Source of the DNA: Modestobacter italicus | GTDB lineage: Bacteria; Actinomycetota; Actinomycetes; Mycobacteriales; Geodermatophilaceae | Direction: 5' to 3' | NCBI RefSeq assembly: GCF_000306785.1 | Contig: NC_017955.1 | Span: forward strand, 3,782,001-3,846,000 | Length of the DNA stretch: 64,000 nt | Made by a program: the position numbers and the translations under genes | Shown: positions 8,438 through 17,350 of the stretch, piece after piece | How positions within the stretch are numbered: the stretch's first letter is position 1 | Layout: every line of letters starts with the position of its first letter | The notes under the pieces: model-generated | The model's input: only the letters and a program-made list of their open reading frames with translations | What the model was told of the DNA's origin: nothing | The model's database searches: none

Positions 8438-11400
8438 TCAATCGTCTCCGCGTGGCCACTGCCGCCGGAACAGGATCTTCGCGGTCCTGGGCGGAAGGTC
8501 TTCCTCGACGTCGGCATCGTGGTTGGCCAAGATCCGACTGACGTAGGCATCGGCCTCCGCCTCATTGCCCTGCGCATCGCATGCCGCGACGAGGTCGAGC
8601 AGTGGCACGTCCTCATAGCTGCCCGACTTCAATGCCACGTGAGCTGCCGCCGCGGCCAACCCAGGCTGACCGCCACCCAGGTGCTGGGTGGCAACGGTGT
8701 GCGCAACGTCGACGATCATGGCGGCGTACTCGTGGTCGAGCCGGGATCCTGCGTCCACGAGCCAGGCATAGCCCCCAGCCGCCCCTCGGCGAGGCGGCGG
8801 TACGTCGAACGGACGGCCGCTGACCAGGTCCAGCGCAGCGCTGAGATCAGCGAGGCCATCTGCCCCCCGGGCTTGGCCACGCACTCGCAGCCGCCTGAAC
8901 AGCTCCGCGTCGATGAGGATCCCGTTGATCCGGTAGCGGCCCGCGGCCGCGGCGGTCAGCCCGGAGGGCAGATAGTCGACCCCGGTCACCGGGTCAGTGC
9001 CGAGCCACGCGCGGACGACGGAAATGGCCTGACGCACCTTCGTCTTCCCGACGACATCTGGTTCGTCCGGCCAGATCGCCGTGGCGTAGCGCTCGCTGGT
9101 CGCCCCGCCCGGTTGAGTCGCCAGGTACGCGACGATCTCGGTGTAGAACTGCCGACGAGGATTGCGCTCTGGCAGTGAGCCCTGCGCCCTGACCTCGACC
9201 GGCCCGAGCACGGTCAGCTTCGGTCGTGGTGAAGACGGGTCCGCCCAGTCAGCGAGGTCGCGATCCAGGTCGGGGTCGGCGTCCTCGACCCGACGTCGGA
9301 CCGCTTCGTCGGTGCCGGGCGCGAGCGTGCGGAGGTCGATCTCCGTCGTTGCGGCGCGGTCGAGGTACGACTGGTTGGGTAGCGGCAGGACCGAATCGCT
9401 GCCTCGGGGGTAGTCCTCGACCAGCTGAGGCATCGGCTGGTCTCCCACGGCGTCGCGCTCGGTCAGTCGATCGGTCGAGTGATCAGGAAGATCAGTACGC
9501 AGAGCGCCGCAGGCGTCGGCATGTTCGTCCCAGCGTTCCGCTCCGTGTGCGGGCGGAGTCGGCCGGTCTTCGGTGCGGGCGGCCAGGGCCAGCATCTGGG
9601 CCAGGTCCCCCGCTTCCGCAGCCGGCAATTGGTGAGCGCGGAGCTTCAGTCCTAGGGCCGGGATGAGAAGCACTCCCCCACCGTCAATGGGCAGCTGCCA
9701 ACAGCCGTCGTCCTCGGCGTCGGTGTGCGGGTCGAGTTCGCGGACCGTGATCACCGCTGCTGCGCTGCGAGACGACTCCTTCTTGAGCGCGGTGAGCAGC
9801 TGCTGGAGCTGGTCGCCGTCCTCGGCACCACCTGGCGCGACGAGCAAGACGTGCGGTGCCCATGAGTCGGCATCGACGTCGCGAAGACGTCCATCGAGCA
9901 CGTCGGTGTCGGCGAACTCCAGTGCCTGGGTCACTGCCTCGAGCTTCTTGCTCAGTGCCGCGATGGCCGTGCCGACGTCCTCGGTGGAGATCAACCGATC
10001 GGGATTCAGCCCCGCCAGCTCTGCGCCGAAACCGATCATCGTCACGTTGAGCATCTCGGACCAGGTGTTGTGCGCCAGCTCGGCGGCCAAGAAGCGGACC
10101 AGGTCAAGACCACGGTGAGCGGAGCCGACGATGGACATCGCCCCGATGCGTTCAAGGTCCAGCAGCCAGTGCTCCCCCGCGGCTGTGGAGCCGACCGAGG
10201 TCAGCGCTGGGAATGGCGCGAAGAAGCGGGACCGGTCGACGTCGTCGTACGGCAGCGGATCACCCCGCCGCACTGACCACCGGCTACCCGCCTCGTCGAC
10301 CGTCCACGGTGCCGGCGCCGGCGACATCGGGCTCGTCAGCACGAGCGTCAAGACGTCGTCGGTCATGCAAACCGCGATCACGTCGGGCAGCCGAGCGCCT
10401 CCTGTCGTGGACAGTGCGTGCACCAGGCTCCGTAGGGCCTGGTCCAGCCAGGTGACGTCAGCGCTGCCGGCCGACTGCAGGACCCGCTCGGCCCGCACCA
10501 GCTCAGGCGGAGTGCTCGCGATCAAGCGACCCGGGCGCCGGTGTCGGAACTGTCGTCGTCGATAGCGAGTCAGGGCTGCCAGAGACACGCCGGCCAGCAG
10601 GGTGCCACCGACGTAGAAACCGAGCGCGGAGTCCGGCGCCTGTTCCGTCTCGCTGTGCACGTCAGTCGACGGCTCGGCGCCGACTCCCCCGGTTGACGTC
10701 GACGTCGGGACTGGAGCTGGCAAAGTCTCCGAAGGCACGCTGTCCGGTGGCGGAAGCGCCGGACCCGCCGGCGGGTCGTCTGCCTGCTTGTCCGGCAGGG
10801 GGTCACTTGCCTGCTCAGGAGGCGGCACGGGTCCACTCGCCCCCGGGATGCTCAGCTCCCAGCCCGGCCGGATGAGCGCGGGGTCCGTGAAGACCGCCCC
10901 ATCCGGCTCGCCCCGTCCCTTGTTCGCTTCCCATACCTCCTGCCAGTTCTCTCCGTCGCCGCTCGTCTCCTCGGCAATGCTCCAGAGCGTGTCCCCCGGC
11001 TGAACGGTGACCATCGCGACCGCAGCCGGGCCTGGTGAGCCGGTGCCTCCGTAAGACGGCAACCCGGTTGCGTCCGGCGGCAGGACCAATGCGGTGCCGG
11101 GGACGATCTCGTTGTCCGGGCCGACGGCGGTCGGGTTGAGCTTCACGATCTCCGAATAGCGGAGCGGGTCACCGAGGAATCGCTGGGCAAGCGCCCACAG
11201 GGTGTCCCGGCGCCCGACCTCGTAGACGATCGGCGCCGGAGCTGGCTCGTCCGGCGTGGAAGGCGCAGACGCCGTTTGGAGCACAGCCGTCACTTGCGTG
11301 CCCGGCGGCGGCGGCAGGAGCCCGGACGAGATCGCAACCGGCAGCGGCGGCCGGCTGGACGCGGGCCCAGCCTCCGATGTCCCCGGGGCAATGGGGGAAA

Positions 11401-11743
11401 CTGTCAAGCCGACCGCCACTGCTGCCAGCAGCGCCGCCGCGGGCTGCTGGAACAGCCGCAGGCCTGGAAGGGCAAGCGCAGGTCGTGCGCGGGCGAGCGA
11501 GTAGATCTCTGCTGCCGTGGAGGCTGTGAAGAGCAACCAGCACACCCAGGCGCCTGCTGCCAGGACGACCTGGATCAGCTGACCGTCGTCGCGGCTTCGG
11601 AGAAGGTCGATGACCTCGTCGAGGGCTGGCAGGCCGTGTGGCACCAGGTGCAGGAGGCTCAGCAGTACCGGTACACCGACGATGACCAGGACGAGCAGCA
11701 TCAGCGCCGCTAAGCCCTTGATCAGCTGCGCTGACCGCATCAC
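8438..11743 (-). CDS. Giant LysM and BTAD domain membrane protein of the Tad locus
   Basis: A 1101-residue protein and the last gene of the Tad pilus operon. Three N-terminal membrane spans (about 7-30, 55-80, 95-115) are followed by two LysM modules (about 170-222, GRRDTLWALAQRFLGD; about 245-298, VQPGDTLWSIAEETSGD), a proline-rich stretch, another span (about 385-405) and a long presumed cytoplasmic part. The C-terminal quarter (about 855-1085) resembles a winged helix plus the bacterial transcriptional activation domain of SARP regulators (RRQFYTEIVAYLATQPGG, AISVVRAWLG, DLVSGRPF). LysM binds peptidoglycan, so the layout could link wall state to a cytoplasmic DNA-binding or TPR-like output; that link is inference. 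The start overlaps the preceding stop by 4 bases. Confidence 0.85.
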   Translation of the reverse strand: MMRSAQLIKGLAALMLLVLVIVGVPVLLSLLHLVPHGLPALDEVIDLLRSRDDGQLIQVVLAAGAWVCWLLFTASTAAEIYSLARARPALALPGLRLFQQPAAALLAAVAVGLTVSPIAPGTSEAGPASSRPPLPVAISSGLLPPPPGTQVTAVLQTASAPSTPDEPAPAPIVYEVGRRDTLWALAQRFLGDPLRYSEIVKLNPTAVGPDNEIVPGTALVLPPDATGLPSYGGTGSPGPAAVAMVTVQPGDTLWSIAEETSGDGENWQEVWEANKGRGEPDGAVFTDPALIRPGWELSIPGASGPVPPPEQASDPLPDKQADDPPAGPALPPPDSVPSETLPAPVPTSTSTGGVGAEPSTDVHSETEQAPDSALGFYVGGTLLAGVSLAALTRYRRRQFRHRRPGRLIASTPPELVRAERVLQSAGSADVTWLDQALRSLVHALSTTGGARLPDVIAVCMTDDVLTLVLTSPMSPAPAPWTVDEAGSRWSVRRGDPLPYDDVDRSRFFAPFPALTSVGSTAAGEHWLLDLERIGAMSIVGSAHRGLDLVRFLAAELAHNTWSEMLNVTMIGFGAELAGLNPDRLISTEDVGTAIAALSKKLEAVTQALEFADTDVLDGRLRDVDADSWAPHVLLVAPGGAEDGDQLQQLLTALKKESSRSAAAVITVRELDPHTDAEDDGCWQLPIDGGGVLLIPALGLKLRAHQLPAAEAGDLAQMLALAARTEDRPTPPAHGAERWDEHADACGALRTDLPDHSTDRLTERDAVGDQPMPQLVEDYPRGSDSVLPLPNQSYLDRAATTEIDLRTLAPGTDEAVRRRVEDADPDLDRDLADWADPSSPRPKLTVLGPVEVRAQGSLPERNPRRQFYTEIVAYLATQPGGATSERYATAIWPDEPDVVGKTKVRQAISVVRAWLGTDPVTGVDYLPSGLTAAAAGRYRINGILIDAELFRRLRVRGQARGADGLADLSAALDLVSGRPFDVPPPRRGAAGGYAWLVDAGSRLDHEYAAMIVDVAHTVATQHLGGGQPGLAAAAAHVALKSGSYEDVPLLDLVAACDAQGNEAEADAYVSRILANHDADVEEDLPPRTAKILFRRQWPRGDD

Positions 11744-12165
11744 GAGACGCCTTCCCCGTGCGTGACGCCGACCTGCAGCTGGGCGGTGTGCGTTCTCGTC
11801 TGGCGGACAGGAACTCCCAGCAGCGGGGTGGAGGCGCTGACCGTGACGCGCACCTGGACGACGCCGGGCCCCAAAACGCTGACCTCGCCCGCCGCTCCGG
11901 CCTCAGCCAGGTAGGACCGGGCTGCAGCAGTCGCCAGTTGCACGTCCCCGGCTCCCCCGGAGGGCACCGGGCCGACGGCGATGCTGGCGGCGCGCGCCGC
12001 TTCGGCCGAGAACGTGTCGGCGCGGTTGCCCGCCTGGATGGCCGTTCCCGCGTCCACCAGCGCCGTGACCAACAGGCCGGCGATGAGCACGATGAAGCAG
12101 AAGAGCACGGCCACGGATCCGCGCTCGTCGTCGCAGAACGCGTGAGTCCTCATGGGTCCCTTCAT
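11740..12165 (-). CDS. TadG-like pilus assembly protein
   Basis: A 141-residue pseudopilin-like protein. It opens with a short basic/acidic leader, DDERGSVAVLFCFIVLIAGLL, in which the hydrophobic helix follows a G-S-x-A-V junction as in TadE/TadG proteins. The rest is a small extracytoplasmic domain, including FSAEAARAASIA and a beta-rich C-terminus. It is expected to sit in the inner membrane and take part in Flp pilus assembly. ATG 12165 overlaps the previous stop as ATGA and the gene ends by overlapping the next start, so translation is coupled on both sides. A second ATG at 12153 is possible. Confidence 0.8.
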   Translation of the reverse strand: MKGPMRTHAFCDDERGSVAVLFCFIVLIAGLLVTALVDAGTAIQAGNRADTFSAEAARAASIAVGPVPSGGAGDVQLATAAARSYLAEAGAAGEVSVLGPGVVQVRVTVSASTPLLGVPVRQTRTHTAQLQVGVTHGEGVS

Positions 12166-12623
12166 GACGCGTCCCGTGCCGGGTCGAGGGGACTGACCGC
12201 GCTGTCGTGGAGCGTCCGCGAGCCCGGCAACCCGGGCACGCCCACGTCCGACAGGTCGACGGTGCACGTCACGTCCACGGTGACCGACGCAGGGGCGCCC
12301 GGCGCACTGACGAACCCCGAGACGTCCACTGCGACCTGGATGTCGGCGCAATGCAAGTGCCGACTCGCCAGCGCGTCGGTCGCGGACACGGTCGCCACCT
12401 GCTTTGCCGAGGCGCTCGATCGGGCGAGCGACGCGTCGCGAGCTGCGATCCCCGCGACGCCGCTGATGCTGCTGCCGGCCAGCGCGATGCGGGCGCCTAT
12501 CACCAGCATCGCGATGACGAGGATGGCGACCGGCAACAGGATCGCCAGCTCCACGGACTCGGAGCCGCGGTCGCTCCGCCACCACTGCCTGAGCTCCGAG
12601 CGCCGAAGCACCCTGTTGGTCAC
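12162..12623 (-). CDS. tadE: TadE-family pseudopilin
   Basis: A 153-residue TadE-like protein. The leader ends in SDRGSESVELAILLPVAILV, the TadE signature in which a glutamate follows a G-S-x-S-V junction and precedes a hydrophobic helix. TadE proteins are processed by the Tad prepilin peptidase and act as minor pilins in Flp pilus assembly. The region after the helix (about 50-153) includes a cysteine pair (CADIQ and VTCTVD) that could form a disulfide outside the membrane. It overlaps its neighbours by 4 bases on each side. Confidence 0.87.
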   Translation of the reverse strand: MTNRVLRRSELRQWWRSDRGSESVELAILLPVAILVIAMLVIGARIALAGSSISGVAGIAARDASLARSSASAKQVATVSATDALASRHLHCADIQVAVDVSGFVSAPGAPASVTVDVTCTVDLSDVGVPGLPGSRTLHDSAVSPLDPARDAS

Positions 12624-13072
12624 GGCGAGTCCGCCGTGGTGAAGCGCTCCGTAGCGCGTTCCACGGTGACGTCCACGGACGGATCGAAGCCGGGTAGCGG
12701 GATGACGTTGGGCACCTCCGCCGTCACCTGCACCGACACGCTGGTGGCCGTCCTCGCCTCGTTGACCGAGTAGCTGGTGATGGACCCGGTGCCCAGTTGA
12801 GCCAGGTAGTCCTCGGCCGTGCGCTGCCCGACGCCGTCAGTAGCCGCCAGCGTGCTCGCGGCACGCGCGCCCGCGTGCGCCGCGGCGTCGGCAGCCTCCC
12901 GGGCGAAGTACCACAACGCCAGCTGCGGACCGGCGAAGAGCAGCATCACGATGACGGGGAAGAGGACCGCCCACTCCACGCTCGACGACCCGCGCTCTCC
13001 TGTGCTGCCGGCCAGAACTCGTCTCAGCCGCAACGCGCGGCTGAGACCGGCCGCACGCGGCGAATCGGACAT
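12620..13072 (-). CDS. tadE: TadE-family pseudopilin
   Basis: A second TadE-like protein of about 150 residues. The junction GERGSSSVEWAVLFPVIVML carries the conserved glutamate before the membrane helix (about 30-55). The downstream domain holds the AREAADAAAHAGARAA stretch common to TadE and a beta-rich end. ATG 13072 is chosen over GTG 13087, since neither has a clear ribosome binding site. Its stop overlaps the start of the next TadE gene, so the two are translationally coupled and probably form a minor-pilin pair. Confidence 0.85.
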   Translation of the reverse strand: MSDSPRAAGLSRALRLRRVLAGSTGERGSSSVEWAVLFPVIVMLLFAGPQLALWYFAREAADAAAHAGARAASTLAATDGVGQRTAEDYLAQLGTGSITSYSVNEARTATSVSVQVTAEVPNVIPLPGFDPSVDVTVERATERFTTADSP

Positions 13073-13102
13073 GTCTGAGCCAGGCACCTGGTTGCCGACG
13101 TC

Positions 13103-13339
13103 TTACTGGAACAGGGCCGTCTTGCTGGCCACGAAGGCAACAGCAGCTGCCGACACTGCGCCGCCGAGCGCGATGGCGAGGATGACCATGAACGCCTTCT
13201 CGGACGAGTCCGAGCCTCGGTCATCGGTGACGTGCTCAGCCCGCAGCCAGCTCAGCAGAAGGATCGTCGTCGCGGCGACGGCAGCGGACATCGTCGCGAC
13301 GACTCGTGCGCCGCGGTCGAGCAGGGACGACGTGGACAT
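13103..13339 (-). CDS. Flp/Tad pilin-like small membrane protein
   Basis: A 78-residue protein at the position where Tad loci usually encode the major Flp pilin. Near the middle, DDRGSDSSEKAFMVILAIAL looks like a processing junction with a conserved glutamate followed by a hydrophobic helix of about 25 residues ending in FVASKTALFQ. It differs from classic Flp pilins by a longer leader that itself contains a hydrophobic stretch (VAATTILLLSWLRAEH). GAGAGG precedes ATG 13339 by 6 bases. It could be the structural pilin or a membrane helper; the place in the operon favours the pilin. Confidence 0.65.
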   Translation of the reverse strand: MSTSSLLDRGARVVATMSAAVAATTILLLSWLRAEHVTDDRGSDSSEKAFMVILAIALGGAVSAAAVAFVASKTALFQ

Positions 13340-13365
13340 GGAGGACCTCTCGATCAACGGTGGGC

Positions 13366-14274
13366 TCAGGGGGTGACGGCGAACATGCGGAGCAGGAAGG
13401 GGACGAGCACGAACAGGGTCAGACCGGTGACCAGCAAGGCCAGCGGGCGAGACATGCGCTCGCTGACCTCGTTGGCTTGCCGCCGGGCGTCGGACAGCTC
13501 GGCATGCCGCAGCGTTCGGGCGCTGGCCAGCAAGGTGTTGTAGACGGACGCCCCGTCGGCGGCGACTGCCGCGATGTCAGCCAGGTTGCGGAGCTCTGCC
13601 ACGTCCAACTCGTCACCGAGCGCCCGGAGGTCCACCCAAGGCTTACGGCCGGCCAGTGAGGCGCGCCGGACGGCCAGGTGGATGCGCACGAAGGGCGGGC
13701 TCCCGGAGACCTCCGCCGCCTCCTCGAGGGCCTGCTCCACCGAGCCTCGCGCACGCCGCTCCCCCGCGACCAGTGTCAGGAAGGACTCGAGGTTGCTGCG
13801 GAACTCGACCCGGGCCTCCCGAGCCGCCTCCCGTGCCTCGGCCGAGGGAAGCAGCCATCCCACAGCAGCGAGGGCAACACCCACGACGCTGGGGATGGCG
13901 AAGGGGAACGGGACGCCGACCACCGCCAGGCCCAGTCCGATCGACGCTGGGGCGACGAGCCCGGTGAGGGCCAGGGTCAGCTTGCGCGCGGCGAGGTCGG
14001 ACGGAGTTCGGCCGATGATGGCGAGGTCTGCAGCGGGGACGCCGACGTGCTGCTCGAGGAAGCGCACGACCGTCGTCGGCAGTCGATTCCATCCGCCCGA
14101 CGCACTGGCTGCGGTGCCGGGTGCCACGGTCGCCGGCCGTGCACTCGGTTCTCCCGAGAGCTGCTCGAGTGCGGCAGCGAGCGCCGGGGGCGCCGGTCGC
14201 GCAGCCCGGACGCCGAGAACCAGCCCGAGCGCCATGAGCATGCCGCTCAGGGTGGCCAACTGCAGCCCCGTCAC
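13366..14274 (-). CDS. tadC: TadC inner-membrane pilus assembly protein
   Basis: A 302-residue type II secretion F-family protein. Membrane spans lie near the N-terminus (LATLSGMLMALGLVLGV), in the middle (about 115-165, LTGLVAPASIGLGLAVVGVPF) and at the C-terminus (RPLALLVTGLTLFVLVPFLL). The GspF-type cytoplasmic helical region includes FRSNLESFLTLVAGERRARGS. TadB and TadC together form the membrane platform on which the TadA ATPase drives pilin assembly. GTG 14274 overlaps the TadB stop as GTGA, which decides the start against a longer frame reaching 14349. Confidence 0.9.
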   Translation of the reverse strand: MTGLQLATLSGMLMALGLVLGVRAARPAPPALAAALEQLSGEPSARPATVAPGTAASASGGWNRLPTTVVRFLEQHVGVPAADLAIIGRTPSDLAARKLTLALTGLVAPASIGLGLAVVGVPFPFAIPSVVGVALAAVGWLLPSAEAREAAREARVEFRSNLESFLTLVAGERRARGSVEQALEEAAEVSGSPPFVRIHLAVRRASLAGRKPWVDLRALGDELDVAELRNLADIAAVAADGASVYNTLLASARTLRHAELSDARRQANEVSERMSRPLALLVTGLTLFVLVPFLLRMFAVTP

Positions 14275-15125
14275 CGAACACCGCCCGCCGGCGCAGCGTC
14301 CATGAGGACGCGCGGTGCCGTCGGCGGATCGGACAGGCGACGCATCCACCGCAGGGCTGTCCCGAAGAGGGCGAAGTCAGCCAGCAGCGCCACCTGCCCG
14401 ACGGCCGTCGAATAGCCCGACAGGAAGGTCCGGGCGAAGAGCACCATCCCGGCGACGAGGATCAAGGTGGTGATCACGATGGTCCGCATGTTCGACCGCG
14501 GCTTGGCTCGCTCGGCCTCCACCTCACGCAGCATGCGAGAGCGTTCATCCAGGTCAACGGCCAACGCGGTGAGCACCTCCGCCAGGCCTGGGCCGCCGTT
14601 GCGCTCGCGGAGGATGAGCACCATGGCGATCTTGTCGGCGGCCGGGTCGTCGACGTCGCGCGCGAACTGACGCAGCGCCGGCTCAACGCCCTGGGGCACC
14701 ATCCGCGTCACCAGATCAGTGACGGCTGGATGGATCGCCGCGGGCGCCGAATCGAGCGAGCGGCGGATGGCTTCGCGCGTCGAGCCAGCAGCACCAGAGC
14801 TGATCAGGTCGGCGAGCCGTCGGGTCCAGTCCGACAGTGCGTCGGCGGTGGCAATTGCTCGCCGGGACGCCTTCGCCCCGCCGAACAGCTGGGGCAGGAA
14901 GACCGTGGCGCCGACCGCGGCCAGCGCCGCGACGGGCCAGCCACTGACCAGCAGGACCAGCACGCCAGCAGCGCACGCACCGAGGTGCAGCCGGGTGTAC
15001 CGCCACCGTGCCGTTGGTCGTGGCGACGGGAGGAGGTGGCCACCGCGGGCGGCGACCACGATCCCCACCAGTCCTGTGCTGAGGACGAGCCCAGACAGTG
15101 TCAGCAGGAGCGTCCCCGCCGTCAC
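14271..15125 (-). CDS. tadB: TadB inner-membrane pilus assembly protein
   Basis: A 284-residue type II secretion F-family protein. Two or three spans occur in the first 85 residues (LLLTLSGLVLSTGLVGIVVA; GVLVLLVSGWPVAALAAVGA) and two near the C-terminus (TIVITTLILVAGMVLF; QVALLADFALFGTALRW). The cytoplasmic GspF domain contains LSDWTRRLADLISSGAGS-type helices and LRERNGGPGLAEVLTALA. It partners with TadC and TadA in Flp pilus biogenesis. It is coupled by 4-base overlaps to tadA upstream and tadC downstream. Confidence 0.92.
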   Translation of the reverse strand: MTAGTLLLTLSGLVLSTGLVGIVVAARGGHLLPSPRPTARWRYTRLHLGACAAGVLVLLVSGWPVAALAAVGATVFLPQLFGGAKASRRAIATADALSDWTRRLADLISSGAAGSTREAIRRSLDSAPAAIHPAVTDLVTRMVPQGVEPALRQFARDVDDPAADKIAMVLILRERNGGPGLAEVLTALAVDLDERSRMLREVEAERAKPRSNMRTIVITTLILVAGMVLFARTFLSGYSTAVGQVALLADFALFGTALRWMRRLSDPPTAPRVLMDAAPAGGVR

Positions 15126-16567
15126 GAGGCACGTCCGTCTTCATGAGGGCCGGTCGGCCAGTCGGAAGCTTCAGGATGCAGCCAGTTCATGTCGAAACCG
15201 ACCGCGATCAACCGCTCGGCCAGTGCATCGCTGAGCATTCCCGCGCCGCAGGCCCTCGCGCGACCGTCCCCAGGCCGTGGGGCGAAGACCGGCTTGAGGT
15301 CCGGTCGGCCGGAGTCGCCGACGGCACCGAGCTCGTAGATGCCGGAGACGAAGCGGGAGTAGTTGCGGTCGCGGTGCACGTGCACCACCAGGCCGAGCGC
15401 AGCCAAGGAGCGCAGGACCAACTCGGTGGATGGTGTGGGGTGCGCCTTGAGCGCGTTGATGAGCACCTTGTCGAAGACGCCGTCCGCCGACGGCGAGTGG
15501 ATGGTGCACATCACCGAGGCGATGCCGCTCGTGGCGGCCTCCAGCAGCGAGGTGACGTAGGCACCGCGGACCTCGCCGACCAGCACCCAGGTCGGCGAGG
15601 CCCGTAGAGCCAGGTGGAGCGCGTCGCCCATGTCGAAGCCGCCGCGACCTTCTGCGTTGGGCAAGCGCGACTCGAACGGCCGGCACACGGCATGCCGTCG
15701 GACCAGTTCCCGACGGTCGGCGTCCCACCGTGGCAGGTGCAGGCCGAGCTCGCGCTCGTCTTCCACGGTGACGACGACGTTGTTCCAGGGGATCGCGTTG
15801 CCCAGGGCCCGCAGCAGGGTCGTCTTCCCGACACCGGGCGCCCCGGTCACAAGCGGTGAGACCCCCGCCTCGATGGCCGCCCGAAGGAACGCTCGCACCG
15901 GGGAGTCGACCATGCCGAGTCGGTGGAGGTCGTCGAGGCTCGGGTCGCTGAAGCGGTGCACCCGGATGACGCCGGCCGGCCGGGGCAGGACGTCCATGGC
16001 CGCCTGCAGGCGCGCGCCCAGTTCGGTGACGCCTTGCAGCCGCACGTTCAGGATCGGGCTTGCGGAAGAGAACTCCCGGCTGGTCTGCCCGCCGTCCGAC
16101 CTCGAGGCGATGGACCGCAGCAACTGCTCGAGTTCCTCGTCGCTGGACGCGATGGGTGGCCCAGCGACCAGTTGCCCGTCGACCCTGCGCAGCATGGTCG
16201 GGTCGCAGCCTTCGAAGTGGATGTCCTCCACGTCGGGGCGGGCGAGCAGGGGTGCAAGCCGGCCGAGTCCGTCGAGTTCGGCCAGGACGGCGGCGAAGAT
16301 GCGGTCCTCGGTGCTCACGGCCGGCGCCGTCCGCCCGCGGTGGGCCTCGTGCAGCAGCCACTGGTCGTACTCGTCGCGGATCAGGCTCTTCGTCAGCTCC
16401 CGGCGGGCACCAGCTGCGTAGTTCCGGTCCTCCACGGTCAGCCGGGTCGACACCCGGTCGCGCAGTTCGGCGACCACGCGGTACTCGATCTCAGTGAGCG
16501 CCTCCCGGTCGCTCGGTGTCGAGCTCGATGGCCGCGGCATCACGGGCCGCGTCTGTTCGATCGTCAC
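15122..16567 (-). CDS. tadA: TadA/CpaF secretion ATPase
   Basis: A 481-residue hexameric ATPase of the TadA/CpaF family that powers Flp pilus assembly at the cytoplasmic face of the membrane. The N-terminal domain (about 1-190) is followed by the RecA-like core, with Walker A GAPGVGKTTLLRAL, the Asp-box region VEDERELGL, Walker B WVLVGEVRG and the His box ASVMCTIHS. All key residues are present, so the protein should be active. The length agrees with the family. It overlaps tadZ and tadB by 4 bases at each end. Confidence 0.95.
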   Translation of the reverse strand: MTIEQTRPVMPRPSSSTPSDREALTEIEYRVVAELRDRVSTRLTVEDRNYAAGARRELTKSLIRDEYDQWLLHEAHRGRTAPAVSTEDRIFAAVLAELDGLGRLAPLLARPDVEDIHFEGCDPTMLRRVDGQLVAGPPIASSDEELEQLLRSIASRSDGGQTSREFSSASPILNVRLQGVTELGARLQAAMDVLPRPAGVIRVHRFSDPSLDDLHRLGMVDSPVRAFLRAAIEAGVSPLVTGAPGVGKTTLLRALGNAIPWNNVVVTVEDERELGLHLPRWDADRRELVRRHAVCRPFESRLPNAEGRGGFDMGDALHLALRASPTWVLVGEVRGAYVTSLLEAATSGIASVMCTIHSPSADGVFDKVLINALKAHPTPSTELVLRSLAALGLVVHVHRDRNYSRFVSGIYELGAVGDSGRPDLKPVFAPRPGDGRARACGAGMLSDALAERLIAVGFDMNWLHPEASDWPTGPHEDGRAS

Positions 16568-17346
16568 CCGGCCACCGCCGCAGGCTCGCCGGCGGACTCC
16601 GCGGTGGCGGCTAACTGTGCGGCGAGCGTCGCCGCCTCTCGCAGCAGTGCGGACCGACGCTGGGTTCGCGCGCCTGCTGAGGTCCCGTCGGACAGGAACG
16701 ATGCGGTGGTCGGGTCGTCGGGCAGCACGCCGGCCAGAGGCAGATGCAGTGCGTCGGCGACCTCCTTCGCGGAGTACGGGCCGCGTCCGACCACGAGGGT
16801 CGACACTCTGAACAGGTCACCGAGCTGCTGACGCAGCCGCTGGGCAGCGTCTTGTGCCGCGTGCACCGACCGCACGCTCGGACGTACGACCAGCAGGACG
16901 CGGTCGGCTGCTCGCAGGACTGGCCAGCCGCCGCGGTCGTGCACCAGACGTCCTGCATCCACCAGCACGTCTCGCTCGATCGTTGCTGCGCTCGAAGCCA
17001 GCGCCAGGGCAAGGCGCTCCCACGTGCCCGTGGTGAACGAGGCGCCCTGTGCAGTGGTGGCAAAGCCGGGGACCAACGACACGTCGGCTTGCTCGGGGAG
17101 TTGGACGGCGTGGTCGAGAAGCAGCGCGGCGGCCGCATCGGCCTTCAGGTCCCGGCGGGCGGCGGTCGACCAGGACAGCAGCCCGCGGTCGGTGGTGACC
17201 CGGCCCGCCAGCAGCCCGGGCGCCATGTCCCCGCCGGCCGGGTCGCAGTCGGCGACCAGCACAGGCCGGGTCCAGTTGAGCGCCAGGGCCCAGGTCGATG
17301 TGGTCACGCCAGGCGCAGCCTTGCCGGAGGTGAGCACGGTGAGCAT
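16564..17346 (-). CDS. tadZ: TadZ/CpaE-like MinD-family ATPase with degenerate P-loop
   Basis: A 260-residue protein of the MinD/ParA fold, in the position of TadZ/CpaE, which places the pilus machine at the pole. The deviant Walker A is altered: the usual KGGxGK-T/S is replaced by GKAAPGVTTSTWALAL, losing the second lysine. The Walker A' region is recognisable (VLVADCDPAGGDMAPGL). The loss resembles atypical TadZ proteins that bind nucleotide weakly or not at all. ATG 17346 lies 4 bases after the CpaB-like stop, and the stop overlaps tadA. Confidence 0.82.
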   Translation of the reverse strand: MLTVLTSGKAAPGVTTSTWALALNWTRPVLVADCDPAGGDMAPGLLAGRVTTDRGLLSWSTAARRDLKADAAAALLLDHAVQLPEQADVSLVPGFATTAQGASFTTGTWERLALALASSAATIERDVLVDAGRLVHDRGGWPVLRAADRVLLVVRPSVRSVHAAQDAAQRLRQQLGDLFRVSTLVVGRGPYSAKEVADALHLPLAGVLPDDPTTASFLSDGTSAGARTQRRSALLREAATLAAQLAATAESAGEPAAVAG

Positions 17347-17350
17347 GGCG

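Noticed and set aside
7944-8459. N-terminal extension of the Lsr2 frame to 290 residues
   Set aside because: Lsr2 proteins are about 110-120 residues and the GTG at 7943 lies at the family N-terminus with a ribosome binding site.
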